Below are positions 1 through 9,026 of a DNA stretch of 64,000 nt, piece after piece. The stretch is taken from the NCBI GenBank assembly GCA_038148895.1, contig JBBVGQ010000007.1. One strand, written 5' to 3'. Every line of letters begins with the position of its first letter. Within the stretch, counting starts at the first letter, position 1. Origin of the DNA: Tamlana sp038148895. Its GTDB lineage: Bacteria > Bacteroidota > Bacteroidia > Flavobacteriales > Flavobacteriaceae. The notes under the pieces were generated by a model, which worked only from the letters and a program-made list of their open reading frames with translations, was not told the DNA's origin and ran no database searches. Made by a program: the position numbers and the translations under genes.

Positions 1-74
1 TAGTCCATAGGATGTTCGCAATGGTCAAAAATCAAAAATTATATGATTTTAATTTGCAAATGTCATAGATATCA

Positions 75-392
75 TTGGCACCAGAATATGTGGCTTATAA
101 ACTGAACATAACTGTTGATTCGGTCTTTAATAGTTCTTCTGAAGAGGAGAATAAATTATGGAAAATGATGGAAAATAAAGCCTATATGTCAGGGAAATCT
201 TTGGAACTTAATTGCGTAAATACAAAAAGTCGTAAACCGAATGTGATATTATCCAAAATGGACAAGGAATCACTATTAATTCAGGTAACTACTAAAAGAG
301 TAGGTAAGCAAGGAGCAAGCGGAAGAATTTATTTATTCTTTTTTAAGGATGGTGAAATTGATAAGGTCGTTAGCGAAAGTTGGATAAATTAA
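75..392 (+). CDS. Orphan hypothetical protein, 105 aa
   Basis: I do not recognise this protein. The frame opens after an in-frame TAG at 66-68 and the only early initiator is TTG at 75; the first in-frame ATG lies about 28 codons further in. It has no signal peptide or membrane segment, is rich in Lys, Glu and Ser, and its second half reads as a small beta-rich domain. No partner gene is adjacent on this strand. The sequence just downstream (403-427) resembles the one downstream of the orphan gene at 61611-61988, which suggests an accessory cassette. It may be a 5'-truncated remnant rather than a complete gene. Confidence 0.45.
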   Translation: MAPEYVAYKLNITVDSVFNSSSEEENKLWKMMENKAYMSGKSLELNCVNTKSRKPNVILSKMDKESLLIQVTTKRVGKQGASGRIYLFFFKDGEIDKVVSESWIN

Positions 393-402
393 AAACACTA
401 TA

Positions 403-427
403 CACAACACTGGCTATAATCCATTGC
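403..427. repeat. Cassette-type flanking motif, copy 1
   Basis: Eleven bases after the orphan gene is the string CACAACACTGGCTATAATCC followed by ATTGC. It shares the pattern AACA-TG-TATAA-AT-GC with 62034-62057, which follows another orphan gene. Both copies sit just 3' of a small gene without recognisable homologues. A role as a recombination or dispersal site is inference. Confidence 0.35.
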
Positions 428-465
428 TCACAACATGCTAAACCAAAAATCATTAGCTTCGAAAA

Positions 466-3123
466 CTAAGACTCCAAACTAGCCAAACTAGCCCTGAGCG
501 TCTCAATTTTTGCTAAAGCATCGGCTTCTTTTTTCTTTTCACTGGCAACTACTTGCTCTGGGGCACCTGCCACAAAACGCTCGTTTGAGAGTTTCTTTTG
601 CACCGATTTTAAAAAGCCTTCGGTATAGTTAAGCTCGTCGGTCAGTTTTTTAATTTCTGCCTCTACATCAATGGCGTCGGCCATAGGTATAAAATATTCG
701 TTGGCTTTTACCCTAAAGGTCAACGCGCCTTCAATAGCATCGGTAACATAATCAATGCCTTCCAAATTACCCAATTTGGCTATTACACCATCAAAAGTAG
801 GTTTGGTGTTTTCGTTATTTATTACCGAAAAACCTATAGCATCCTTAAACGCCATGTTCTTTTGCTTTCTAATATTTCTAATACCAGAAATAACTTCTGT
901 AGCAAATTCAAATTCAGAAATCAACGCTTGGTTAACTGCTTTTGGTTCTGGCCATTTTGCAATAATCAAAGCTTCTGCAGGTGTTCTTTCGGTAATATAT
1001 TGCCAAATTTCCTCGGTTAAAAATGGCATGAATGGATGCAAAATCTTTAAATTATTTTCCAAAGCTTCAATAACCGCTTGGTGTGTTTTGGCATCAATGG
1101 GTTTTTGGTAGGCTGGCTTTATGATTTCCAACAACCACGACGAAAAATCGTCCATGATTAATTTATAGATGGTCATTAAAGCATCACTTAAACGGTATTT
1201 TCTAAAATGGTCTTCAATCTCAATTAAAGCTTTTTGAAATTTGGCTTCGTACCATTCCAGCCCTATTTTGGACGTTTCTGGTTGCGGGATAATTTCATCA
1301 ATTTCCCAACCTTCAATCAATCTAAAGGCATTCCAAATTTTATTTCCAAAACCTTTACCTTGTTGGCACAGGGCTTCGTCAAACAATAAATCGTTACCCG
1401 CAGCGCTGCTCAACAACAAACCAACGCGCACGCCATCGGCACTGTATTCTTCAATAAGCTTTAGGGCATCGGGTGAGTTACCCAAACTTTTGCTCATTTT
1501 TCGACGTTGTTTATCGCGAACCAAGCCCGTTAAATACACATTGTTAAACGGTTTTTCGCCTTTGTATTCGTAACCGGCAATAATCATACGTGCCACCCAA
1601 AAGAACAGAATATCTGGCCCCGTTACTAAATCGTTGGTTGGGTAGTAATAGTTTATATCGTCGTTTTCTGGATTTCTTATACCATCAAAAACCGACATAG
1701 GCCACAACCAAGACGAAAACCAAGTATCGAGGGCATCTTTGTCCTGACGTAAATCGTTTACTGTTAATGGCGCTTCGACTGCGCTCAGCGTGACATTAAG
1801 TTTCTTATTTGCTAATTCAACCGCTTTCTCAATGTTTTCGGCTACAACAAAATCCTCTTTGCCATCACCATAATAGTACGCCGGAATTTGCTGTCCCCAC
1901 ATGAGTTGACGGGAAATATTCCAATCACGGATATTCTCCATCCAATGGCGATAAGTGTTTTCAAACTTTTTAGGCACTAACTTAATATCTGGGTTTTCGC
2001 CCAAAACTGCTTTTATGGCAGGTTTTACCAGTTCTTCCATTTTTAAAAACCATTGGTCACTTAATCGAGGTTCGATAACAGCTTTGGTTCTTTCGGAAGT
2101 TCCAACTTTATTAATGTAGTTTTCGGTCTTTAACAAAAAGCCCTTTTCTTCTAACTCCTTAACAATTTCTTTTCTAACCACAAATCTATCCTTACCTTCG
2201 TAATGCAATCCGTAGCTATTTAAAGAGGCATCTTCGTTAAAAATATCAACAACTTCAAGATTGTGTTTATCGCCCAGCATTTTGTCGTTTTCGTCATGTG
2301 CCGGAGTTACCTTCAAACAACCTGTACCAAATTCAACATCTACATACTCATCTTCTATAATGGGCACCACACGATTGCAAATGGGCACAATGGCTTTTTT
2401 TCCGCGTAAATGTGTAAAACGCTCATCATTTGGATTAATGCAAATGGCGGTATCCCCAAAAATGGTTTCAGGACGTGTGGTGGCAATGGTCAATGTATCT
2501 TCGCTACCTTCAATTATATAGTTTAGGTAGTATAATTGCCCTTGTTTTTCTTCGTAAATAACCTCTTCGTCAGACAATGTTGTTTTAGCCTCTGGATCCC
2601 AGTTTACCATACGGTAACCACGATAAATCAAGCCTTTGTTATATAAATCCACAAAAACCTGAATTACGGCTTCACTCATATCATCATCCATAGTGAATTT
2701 GGTTCTATCCCAATCACAAGAGCAGCCCAGTTTTTTAAGCTGTTCTAAAATTACACCACCATATTCATGCGTCCATTCCCAAGCATGCTTTAAAAATTCT
2801 TCGCGCGACAAATCATTTTTATCAATACCCTGCTCCTTCAATTTTGCCACGACTTTGGCCTCAGTAGCAATAGATGCATGGTCTGTACCAGGCACCCAAC
2901 ATGCATTTTTGCCCAATAAACGTGCGCGGCGTATCAAAACATCCTGAATGGTATTGTTCAGCATATGCCCCATATGAAGTACCCCTGTTACATTAGGCGG
3001 TGGAATGACAATGGTGTAAGGCTCTCTTTCATCTGGCTCTGAATGAAAGTAATTATGTTTCATCCAGTAGTTATACCACTTGTTTTCTACCTGACTTGCA
3101 TCATATTTTGATGGAATTTGCAT
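466..3123 (-). CDS. valS: Valine--tRNA ligase
   Basis: Cytoplasmic class Ia aminoacyl-tRNA synthetase that charges tRNA-Val with valine and edits mischarged threonine. The HIGH-type motif (HMGH within PPPNVTGVLHMGHM) lies near the N-terminus and KMSKS near residue 550. The anticodon-binding domain and the C-terminal coiled-coil arm follow. I chose the start at 3123 (885 aa, MQIPSKYD...) because the longer frame from 3156 would begin inside the TACTTTTG promoter box at 3154-3161. The gene stands alone; the nearest gene downstream is on the other strand. One oddity: codons at about 1771-1797 match a dispersed intergenic repeat (VTLSAVEA), just before the conserved DALDTWFSS block. Confidence 0.97.
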   Translation of the reverse strand: MQIPSKYDASQVENKWYNYWMKHNYFHSEPDEREPYTIVIPPPNVTGVLHMGHMLNNTIQDVLIRRARLLGKNACWVPGTDHASIATEAKVVAKLKEQGIDKNDLSREEFLKHAWEWTHEYGGVILEQLKKLGCSCDWDRTKFTMDDDMSEAVIQVFVDLYNKGLIYRGYRMVNWDPEAKTTLSDEEVIYEEKQGQLYYLNYIIEGSEDTLTIATTRPETIFGDTAICINPNDERFTHLRGKKAIVPICNRVVPIIEDEYVDVEFGTGCLKVTPAHDENDKMLGDKHNLEVVDIFNEDASLNSYGLHYEGKDRFVVRKEIVKELEEKGFLLKTENYINKVGTSERTKAVIEPRLSDQWFLKMEELVKPAIKAVLGENPDIKLVPKKFENTYRHWMENIRDWNISRQLMWGQQIPAYYYGDGKEDFVVAENIEKAVELANKKLNVTLSAVEAPLTVNDLRQDKDALDTWFSSWLWPMSVFDGIRNPENDDINYYYPTNDLVTGPDILFFWVARMIIAGYEYKGEKPFNNVYLTGLVRDKQRRKMSKSLGNSPDALKLIEEYSADGVRVGLLLSSAAGNDLLFDEALCQQGKGFGNKIWNAFRLIEGWEIDEIIPQPETSKIGLEWYEAKFQKALIEIEDHFRKYRLSDALMTIYKLIMDDFSSWLLEIIKPAYQKPIDAKTHQAVIEALENNLKILHPFMPFLTEEIWQYITERTPAEALIIAKWPEPKAVNQALISEFEFATEVISGIRNIRKQKNMAFKDAIGFSVINNENTKPTFDGVIAKLGNLEGIDYVTDAIEGALTFRVKANEYFIPMADAIDVEAEIKKLTDELNYTEGFLKSVQKKLSNERFVAGAPEQVVASEKKKEADALAKIETLRASLASLES
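1771..1797. repeat. Dispersed repeat-like segment inside valS
   Basis: The bases CGCTTCGACTGCGCTCAGCG plus TGACATT have the look of the TCGACTnCGCTC-type intergenic repeat of flavobacterial genomes. A related copy lies at 20195-20251. Read on the minus strand it encodes VTLSAVEA in frame with valS. The resemblance is visible in the sequence; insertion is inferred. Confidence 0.55.
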
Positions 3124-3153
3124 GCTTTGGAATAGTTTTTGAATAATGATGTG

Positions 3154-3161
3154 CAAAAGTA
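3154..3161 (-). promoter_or_regulatory. valS promoter -7 box
   Basis: TACTTTTG on the minus strand fits the Bacteroidota -7 consensus TAnnTTTG and lies about 30 bases upstream of the ATG at 3123. It argues against translation starting at 3156. Confidence 0.6.
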
Positions 3162-3309
3162 CTTATATTTCTTATTCTATAAAAACTATATAAGCTTTTA
3201 GGTGAAGCAATTTTATGGCTGTTTTTATATCCTAAAATTTTAAATTGAATGGAAATTTAAGTTACTTTTAATAGGAACTAATGAATAAATTAACATGTAT
3301 TTCATCCAT

Positions 3310-3317
3310 TATTTTTG
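3310..3317 (+). promoter_or_regulatory. Candidate -7 box with a leader mini-ORF ahead of the DUF1573 gene
   Basis: TATTTTTG matches TAnnTTTG and lies 117 bases before the DUF1573 ATG. The leader contains a 13-codon ORF (3339-3380, MFDLIKNRRQGSF). The rest of the 3124-3433 intergenic stretch holds only the valS promoter and AT-rich sequence. Confidence 0.45.
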
Positions 3318-3433
3318 CAGGTTGTGGAAAAAGTGACTATGTTTGACTTAATCAAAAACAGAAGACAAGGCAGTTTTTAACACTTCTTGCAATTAATAAG
3401 GATACCCAAAATTGAACAATAAAACTTAAAATT

Positions 3434-3853
3434 ATGAAACAATTAATTACAATTTTATTTATCGGATTAATCAGTTTTGCCGTTAATGCACAGGCTAAAA
3501 TTGAATTTAAATCTGAAACCATTGATTACGGAACCATTGAAAAAGGATCTAATGGTGTTAGAACTTTTGAGTTTACAAATACAGGCAATGAGCCTCTAAT
3601 TATATCTAAAGTAACTTCAAGCTGTGGATGTACCATTCCTAAAAAACCTGAAGACCCTATTTTACCGGGAAAAACAGGACAAATTGAAGTGAAATATGAC
3701 ACCAATAGAGTAAACCCAATTAGAAAAACGATAACCGTAATCTCTAATGCCGAAACACCAACTGTGGCACTAAAAATTAAAGGTGAAGTTATTGACCCGA
3801 GCAAAGTAAGCTTACTGGATAAAAAGGACAAAAGTATTGTTCAGCAGCAATAA
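3434..3853 (+). CDS. DUF1573 domain protein, exported
   Basis: A 139-aa protein with an N-terminal signal peptide (MKQLITILFIGLISFAVNAQ) followed by one DUF1573 domain, an immunoglobulin-like beta sandwich common in Bacteroidota envelopes. The family signature is the segment with SSCGCTIPKKP and the later VKYD. Its biochemical role is unknown; it is probably periplasmic or surface-associated. It is a single gene with its own leader and a strong bidirectional terminator at its end. The short Lys/Asp-rich tail (KKDKSIVQQQ) is not conserved-looking. The family assignment is firm; no function is known. Confidence 0.88.
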   Translation: MKQLITILFIGLISFAVNAQAKIEFKSETIDYGTIEKGSNGVRTFEFTNTGNEPLIISKVTSSCGCTIPKKPEDPILPGKTGQIEVKYDTNRVNPIRKTITVISNAETPTVALKIKGEVIDPSKVSLLDKKDKSIVQQQ

Positions 3854-3871
3854 AAGTAAACAGTATAATTT

Positions 3872-3907
3872 AAAAGAGCTTGAAAAAATTTTCAAGCTCT
3901 TTTTTTA
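3872..3907. terminator. Bidirectional intrinsic terminator
   Basis: AAAAGAGCTTGAAAA pairs with TTTTCAAGCTCTTTT and is followed by a T run on the plus strand and an A run before it. It separates the converging DUF1573 and aspartyl protease genes. Confidence 0.85.
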
Positions 3908-5230
3908 TAATAGCTCTTCAAGGGCAAAGGTGCAATACAAAGGCCTTCCATCCCGTTCAACTTTCAGCTTTATCTTTTTTCCAGTATCGCCATGAAACAT
4001 GTTCATTATTTCCTGTAAAGAATAATAAAAAGCATGTTTTCCATTTATGGTCATTAGCACGTCCCCTATTTTCAAACCTGACGCATGGGCAGGCGAGCCT
4101 TCCCTAAGTTCAACAATGGTGTAGGCAGGTTTAAGCAAAAGCTTATACTGTGTTTCTATATTAATATTCGTTCTGTTGAAGCCTTGATTTCTTTGCTTTG
4201 AAATCTTATCGTCGGCTGCCCTAACTAACCTCATGCCATCATGGGCCAATTCTATTCCACTTTTGTTATATGTGAATTTTTCATTAAAAAATTTGTTCTT
4301 TTTTAAAACCATCCGTGCCTTTTGGTAGTCGAAAATAATGTTAAACCGCTTTAAGATGTTTCCAGACAAACTGCCATTCCTGTTCCTAATTTTTTGCGCA
4401 AATAAAACCGCTGATGAATCTGGAAAAGCAACATTGGCATTCTTTAAGACGAAACTTTTCAAGGTTATCTCATTAACTTTAGCTCTTTTTCCATAAACGC
4501 TACCATTAAGCCCATGACCCAGAAAATCATGGTAAAAACGCTTATCACCTAACCCAAGACCTAAAGAATCGTTTTTAAAAAGCCACAAGGCATCGCTACC
4601 GCCAGTATCTACCAAAAGTTTAACTGGAATATTCTCTTCTTCTAAGGCAACATCCAAATTGATGTAGGGCTTACCGTTGTAGAATTCCAGATTAAATCGT
4701 TCGCAGTTTTTGCATTTTTTATAAGTAAAATGTTGAGGTTCGGTCAACCTTAAATATCCAGAGGAGTAATTGATTTCAACCACCAAATCTCGAAACAAAT
4801 CAAACCCAAGTATCCCATGAATGGGGATTCCCAATCTTGGCGCCAAATTTAATTTCTCACCATAAACAGCGTAGAGATCCTGATTTAACTTTATGGCATC
4901 ACCTATTTTAAAAATATTATTTTCAGATTTTGAGGCTTCTACCATTTGTCCCTCACCCAAACCACGTAAAAATATGGTTTCGGTTTTTTTGATTTCCAAA
5001 GTGTCCGAAACGTTTAAAAAATTAAAAATAATGGGCTTGCTAACTCCAGTATCCAACAAAAATGAGAGCTTAACACCGTTAACCTCAACAGGGATTACTA
5101 TTAAATTATTTATAAGTTTGAACTTTATTTTATCAGATTTACGCTTATTCTGAATAACAAATTTACCTTGGGAAAACCCAAACAGGTTAAAACAAAAAAA
5201 CAACAATATGCAGATAATGCGAAACTTCAT
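3905..5230 (-). CDS. Retropepsin-like aspartyl protease with PDZ domain
   Basis: A 441-aa secreted protein with a signal peptide at 1-21. It has two retropepsin-like half-domains in one chain: LLDTGVSKP with Asp60, and LLVDTGGSD around residue 208. A C-terminal PDZ domain contains the AHASGLKIGDVLMTINGK segment. Two DTG halves on one chain could form a complete aspartic active site without dimerisation. It probably acts in the periplasm or at the outer membrane; the substrate is unknown. It is monocistronic, with its end against the terminator shared with the DUF1573 gene. Flavobacterial genomes often carry several such proteins, so the family call is firm and the function open. Confidence 0.85.
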   Translation of the reverse strand: MKFRIICILLFFCFNLFGFSQGKFVIQNKRKSDKIKFKLINNLIVIPVEVNGVKLSFLLDTGVSKPIIFNFLNVSDTLEIKKTETIFLRGLGEGQMVEASKSENNIFKIGDAIKLNQDLYAVYGEKLNLAPRLGIPIHGILGFDLFRDLVVEINYSSGYLRLTEPQHFTYKKCKNCERFNLEFYNGKPYINLDVALEEENIPVKLLVDTGGSDALWLFKNDSLGLGLGDKRFYHDFLGHGLNGSVYGKRAKVNEITLKSFVLKNANVAFPDSSAVLFAQKIRNRNGSLSGNILKRFNIIFDYQKARMVLKKNKFFNEKFTYNKSGIELAHDGMRLVRAADDKISKQRNQGFNRTNINIETQYKLLLKPAYTIVELREGSPAHASGLKIGDVLMTINGKHAFYYSLQEIMNMFHGDTGKKIKLKVERDGRPLYCTFALEELL

Positions 5231-5351
5231 TGAAGCAAGTAATAATGGCTAATTCAATTTACGAATCTTTATTGCGGCTTTACAATTTAAGCCCGTTTTT
5301 TAAAAAAACTTTAAGATAATTTTCTCATTTTTGCAGCCTAAAACAGATTTA

Positions 5352-6542
5352 ATGCCAACGATTTCTAAAAAAGGACATGACATGCCCGCTTCACCTATTC
5401 GAAAACTTGTTCCGTATGCCGAACAAGCTATTGAAAACGGGAAAAGCATCTATTATTTGAATATTGGACAACCAGACATAAAAACCCCCGAAGTAGCCTT
5501 AAAAGCTGTTAAAGAGAATGATATAGACATCCTTTCATATTCCAGATCGGAAGGTTCTGATGAATATCGTGAAAAACTGGCTAAGTATTATAAAAGGCAT
5601 CATATTGAGGTTTCGCGAACCGATATAATTGTTACCACTGGAGCAAGTGAAGCATTGCTTTTTTTGTTTAGCAGCATTATGGATCCTGAGGACGAGGTAA
5701 TTATTTCCGAGCCATTTTACGCCAATTACATTGCTTTTTCAACAGCTACTGGCGTTAATGTTGTTCCTGCTATTTGTGATATTGACGACAATTTTGCATT
5801 ACCCCCTATTGAAACTTTTGAAAAATTAATTACGCCAAAAACCAAAGCCATTTTAATTTGCAACCCTGGAAATCCAACGGGTTATCTATATTCAAAGGAA
5901 GAAATTGAACAGTTAGCCGCATTGGCTATAAAGCATGATTTATTTTTAGTGGCCGATGAGGTTTACAGAGAATTTGTTTATGATGGTAACTCACATTACT
6001 CCATTTTACAGGTAGAAGGCATAGACCAACACGCCGTTATAATAGACTCTGTTTCCAAACGTTATAGCATGTGTGGTGCACGCGTTGGCTGTTTGGTGTC
6101 AAAAAACAAAACGGTTATGCAAACGGTACTTAAATTTGCCCAAGCAAGATTGAGTCCACCAACATATGCACAAATTGCAAGTGAAGCGGCATTAGATACA
6201 CCTCAAAGCTATTTTGATGACGTAATAAAGGAATATGTTGAAAGAAGAGATACCTTAATTGCCGAGTTACAAAAAATTGATGGCATAAAAGTAGCAACAC
6301 CAAAGGGTGCTTTTTATTGCATTGCAGAATTACCAATTAAAAATTCGGATGATTTCGCCCAATGGCTTTTGGAGCATTTTGATGTTAATGGTGAAACAGT
6401 TATGGTTGCGCCAGCAGGAGGATTTTATTCAACGCCAGGAGTTGGCTTGAACCAAATACGGATTGCCTATGTTTTAAACAAAGAAAGTTTGATTAAAGCC
6501 GTACATATTTTAAAAGAAGCCCTAAAAGTTTATAAAGACTAG
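5352..6542 (+). CDS. PLP-dependent class I/II aminotransferase
   Basis: A 396-aa fold-type I aminotransferase of the aspartate aminotransferase group, transferring amino groups between amino acids and 2-oxo acids. Visible landmarks are NIGQPDIKTPE near the N-terminus, TTGASEAL for cofactor phosphate binding, the NPGNPTG motif, and the PLP lysine in DSVSKRYSMCGARVG. I chose ATG at 5352 over TTG at 5331, which overlaps a TTTTTGC promoter-like string. The stop codon overlaps the murB start by one base, so the two genes are translationally coupled. The substrate cannot be settled from the sequence. Confidence 0.88.
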   Translation: MPTISKKGHDMPASPIRKLVPYAEQAIENGKSIYYLNIGQPDIKTPEVALKAVKENDIDILSYSRSEGSDEYREKLAKYYKRHHIEVSRTDIIVTTGASEALLFLFSSIMDPEDEVIISEPFYANYIAFSTATGVNVVPAICDIDDNFALPPIETFEKLITPKTKAILICNPGNPTGYLYSKEEIEQLAALAIKHDLFLVADEVYREFVYDGNSHYSILQVEGIDQHAVIIDSVSKRYSMCGARVGCLVSKNKTVMQTVLKFAQARLSPPTYAQIASEAALDTPQSYFDDVIKEYVERRDTLIAELQKIDGIKVATPKGAFYCIAELPIKNSDDFAQWLLEHFDVNGETVMVAPAGGFYSTPGVGLNQIRIAYVLNKESLIKAVHILKEALKVYKD

Positions 6543-7555
6543 TGCAAATTAAGCAGAATACATCCTTAAAACCTTACAACACCTTTGGCATTGATGTTAT
6601 TGCGAAACATTTTGTTTCAGTAGATTCCATTGAAGCCCTTAAGGAGGTTATATCTCTGCAAAATTATCCGAACAAATTGATTTTGGGTGGCGGCAGCAAT
6701 ATGCTATTGACCAAAGATTTTGATGGTCTGGTTATTCATATCAATTTAAAGGGGATAGAAATAGTTTCTGAAGATGATGACCTTGTAACGATTCGGGCTC
6801 AAGCCGGTGAAAATTGGCATGAGTTTGTGCTTTGGTGCATCAATAATGATTTTGGAGGCGTTGAAAATCTATCCTTAATTCCAGGCAATGTGGGTACGGC
6901 TCCCATTCAAAATATTGGTGCCTATGGCGTGGAACTTAAAGACGTTTTTGAATCTTGCGAAGCCATATCTCTCGAGTCAAAAACCATAGAAGCCTTCACA
7001 AAATCGGATTGTAATTTTGACTACAGAAACTCTATTTTTAAGCAAAAGGCCAAAGGTAAATATATCATCACGAGTGTTGATTTCAAATTGACCAAACACA
7101 GCCATAAAAGTCATGTAAATTATGGGACTATTTCGGCTGAATTAGAAAATCAGGGTATTGAAAACCCAACAATAAAAGATATATCACAAGCGGTTATCAC
7201 CATTCGTGAAAGCAAACTTCCAAACCCAAAAGAAATAGGAAACAGCGGTAGTTTTTTTAAAAACCCTGTTATCTCAAAATCACATTTCGATAGCCTCTCA
7301 AAAAACTTTTCAGACATACCTTCATACACGGTTTCAGATAACGAAGTTAAAGTGCCTGCGGGTTGGCTGATTGAAAAAGCAGGCTTTAAAGGAAAACGCT
7401 TCGGTAATTACGGTGTACACAAAAAACAAGCCTTGGTACTTGTCAATTATGGCGGCGCCAATGGTTCAGATATTTTAAAACTTTCTAAACTAATACAAAA
7501 AACGGTGGAACGGCTTTTTGGCATAGCCATTGAAGCCGAAGTAAATATCCTATAA
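6542..7555 (+). CDS. murB: UDP-N-acetylmuramate dehydrogenase
   Basis: Reduces UDP-N-acetylglucosamine enolpyruvate to UDP-N-acetylmuramate in cytoplasmic peptidoglycan precursor synthesis, using FAD and NADPH. At 337 aa it resembles the longer, E. coli-like type I MurB. The FAD-binding segment LGGGSNMLL is near residue 50, NLSLIPGNVGTAPIQNIGAYG follows, and the catalytic serine is in GNSGSFFKNPVI. The start is GTG at 6542, giving a TAGTG junction with the aminotransferase. The C-terminal Glu region (EAEVNI) matches the family. Confidence 0.96.
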   Translation: MQIKQNTSLKPYNTFGIDVIAKHFVSVDSIEALKEVISLQNYPNKLILGGGSNMLLTKDFDGLVIHINLKGIEIVSEDDDLVTIRAQAGENWHEFVLWCINNDFGGVENLSLIPGNVGTAPIQNIGAYGVELKDVFESCEAISLESKTIEAFTKSDCNFDYRNSIFKQKAKGKYIITSVDFKLTKHSHKSHVNYGTISAELENQGIENPTIKDISQAVITIRESKLPNPKEIGNSGSFFKNPVISKSHFDSLSKNFSDIPSYTVSDNEVKVPAGWLIEKAGFKGKRFGNYGVHKKQALVLVNYGGANGSDILKLSKLIQKTVERLFGIAIEAEVNIL

Positions 7556-7622
7556 TCTCAAAAGAAATTTCTAACTTTGATATTATGAACAACCTTTGTC
7601 CATTTAAACAAAACTAGCCACA

Positions 7623-8156
7623 TTGGTATCAGCAATAGAAAAAGAAATAGTTTCATTATTACAAAATGGCGATAAAAAAGCCATTAAATTATTGTATGAA
7701 TACTATGCCGATGCTCTTTTTGGGGTCATTAAAAAGATCATTACAGATGATGACACGGCCCAAGATGTTCTTCAAGAGAGTTTTGTAAAAATTTGGCGTT
7801 ATTCAAAAAAATACGATTCTAGCAAGGCCAAATTGTTCACTTGGCTATATCGGATTGCATACAACACGGCCATAGATAAGGTTAGGTCGCAAAAGAACAA
7901 AAGTGGCAACGAAGTCCAAATTGAAACTTCCAACGTATATAAGTTAAACTCAGACGAATTAAATCAAGATGTTTTAGACATAAAAAAGCATCTGAATAGT
8001 TTGGATGAGAAGTACCAAATAGTAATAAATGCGCTCTTTTTTGAGGGCATGACCCAGCAAGAAGCCAGTGAAGAACTGGATATTCCGTTGGGAACTATAA
8101 AATCGAGATTAAAAATAGGATTGCGGGAATTAAAAAGAATCTACGATCCTGAATAA
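7623..8156 (+). CDS. ECF-type RNA polymerase sigma factor
   Basis: A 177-aa sigma-70 family factor with region 2 (LLYEYYADALFGVIKKII, then TWLYRIAYNTAIDKVR) and region 4 (GMTQQEASEELDIPLGTIKSRLKIGLREL) joined by a short linker. The only plausible initiator is TTG at 7623; no ATG exists in the N-terminal region. An anti-sigma factor begins 8 bases after the stop, the classical arrangement for a membrane-signalled regulon. The signal and target genes are unknown. Confidence 0.9.
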   Translation: MVSAIEKEIVSLLQNGDKKAIKLLYEYYADALFGVIKKIITDDDTAQDVLQESFVKIWRYSKKYDSSKAKLFTWLYRIAYNTAIDKVRSQKNKSGNEVQIETSNVYKLNSDELNQDVLDIKKHLNSLDEKYQIVINALFFEGMTQQEASEELDIPLGTIKSRLKIGLRELKRIYDPE

Positions 8157-8164
8157 AAAACGTC

Positions 8165-8953
8165 ATGAATGCGAAAATAACTACTTTTTTAAATTCTGGC
8201 CTACTAGAAAAATATCTAATAGGTGAAACTACTTCTGTGGAAACAGAAAAAGTTGAGTCTTTCATATCAAAATACCCAGAAGTACAGAATGCCTACAACA
8301 CATTGCAACACAACCTAGAAGTGGTTGCCAAAGTTAATGCTGTTGAAGCCCCACAAGACATCTTAAATAATATTTTAGATGAGCTTGACGACGCTCCTGT
8401 CGTAGCACTTAATGTAAAAAGGTCTTACAAAAAATGGTATAAATTCAGTATCGCGGCAAGTGTTGCAGCACTGCTTTTTGCTGGTACTTCGTATATTTTC
8501 TATAATCAAAATCAAAAACTATCTAAAGAGAATCAAGTAGTTGTAGATGAAATTTTTGATTTACGAAGCGACATTGCAAAAAACAACGCAATGCTTGACA
8601 ATGTAATGCGTCAGCTTTTAAGGCTTAACAATCCTGAAACTGAAAAATATATCATAAATGGAAATGAACGTGCCAAAGATTTAAAAACTGTGGCATACAT
8701 TAATCCTAAGGAAAAAACATCGATGATTGATGTAGTTTCTTTACCCGAATTACCGGAAGAACAATGCTACCAAATATGGGCAGAATTGCAAGGAAAAATG
8801 GTGAGTTTGGGTATTTTGGACAAAGCAGACAGAAAACTTAAAAATATTCCTTACATGGAAGACGCGCTTGCACTTAACATTACCATAGAGCCTAAAGGTG
8901 GCAATAGTGTGGCATCAACCGAGAATTCGGTAGCAGAAATTAATTTACAATAG
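8165..8953 (+). CDS. RskA-type anti-sigma factor
   Basis: A 262-aa single-pass membrane protein. The N-terminal cytoplasmic part (about 1-90) would hold the partner sigma factor. One transmembrane helix (FSIAASVAALLFAGTSYIFY, about 98-117) is followed by a coiled coil and a periplasmic anti-sigma-K/RskA C-terminal domain containing LPELPEEQCYQIWAELQGK. It lies 8 bases downstream of the ECF sigma gene and surely controls it. I see no clear zinc-binding HxxxCxxC motif in the N-terminus, so redox control by a ZAS domain is unlikely; regulated proteolysis or direct sensing is more plausible. Confidence 0.85.
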   Translation: MNAKITTFLNSGLLEKYLIGETTSVETEKVESFISKYPEVQNAYNTLQHNLEVVAKVNAVEAPQDILNNILDELDDAPVVALNVKRSYKKWYKFSIAASVAALLFAGTSYIFYNQNQKLSKENQVVVDEIFDLRSDIAKNNAMLDNVMRQLLRLNNPETEKYIINGNERAKDLKTVAYINPKEKTSMIDVVSLPELPEEQCYQIWAELQGKMVSLGILDKADRKLKNIPYMEDALALNITIEPKGGNSVASTENSVAEINLQ

Positions 8954-8970
8954 ATTAATAGCTATAATAT

Positions 8971-9007
8971 AAAAAGCCTCATTTTAATTTTAAAATGAGG
9001 CTTTTTT
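8971..9007. terminator. Bidirectional intrinsic terminator
   Basis: AAAAAGCCTCATTTTAA pairs with TTAAAATGAGGCTTTTTT. It sits between the converging anti-sigma and aquaporin genes. Confidence 0.88.
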
Positions 9008-9026
9008 AATGGACTAAAGCAAAGTT

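Noticed and set aside
3124..3156. Longer valS N-terminus
   Set aside because: ATG at 3156 is within the TACTTTTG promoter box, so it would not be on the mRNA.
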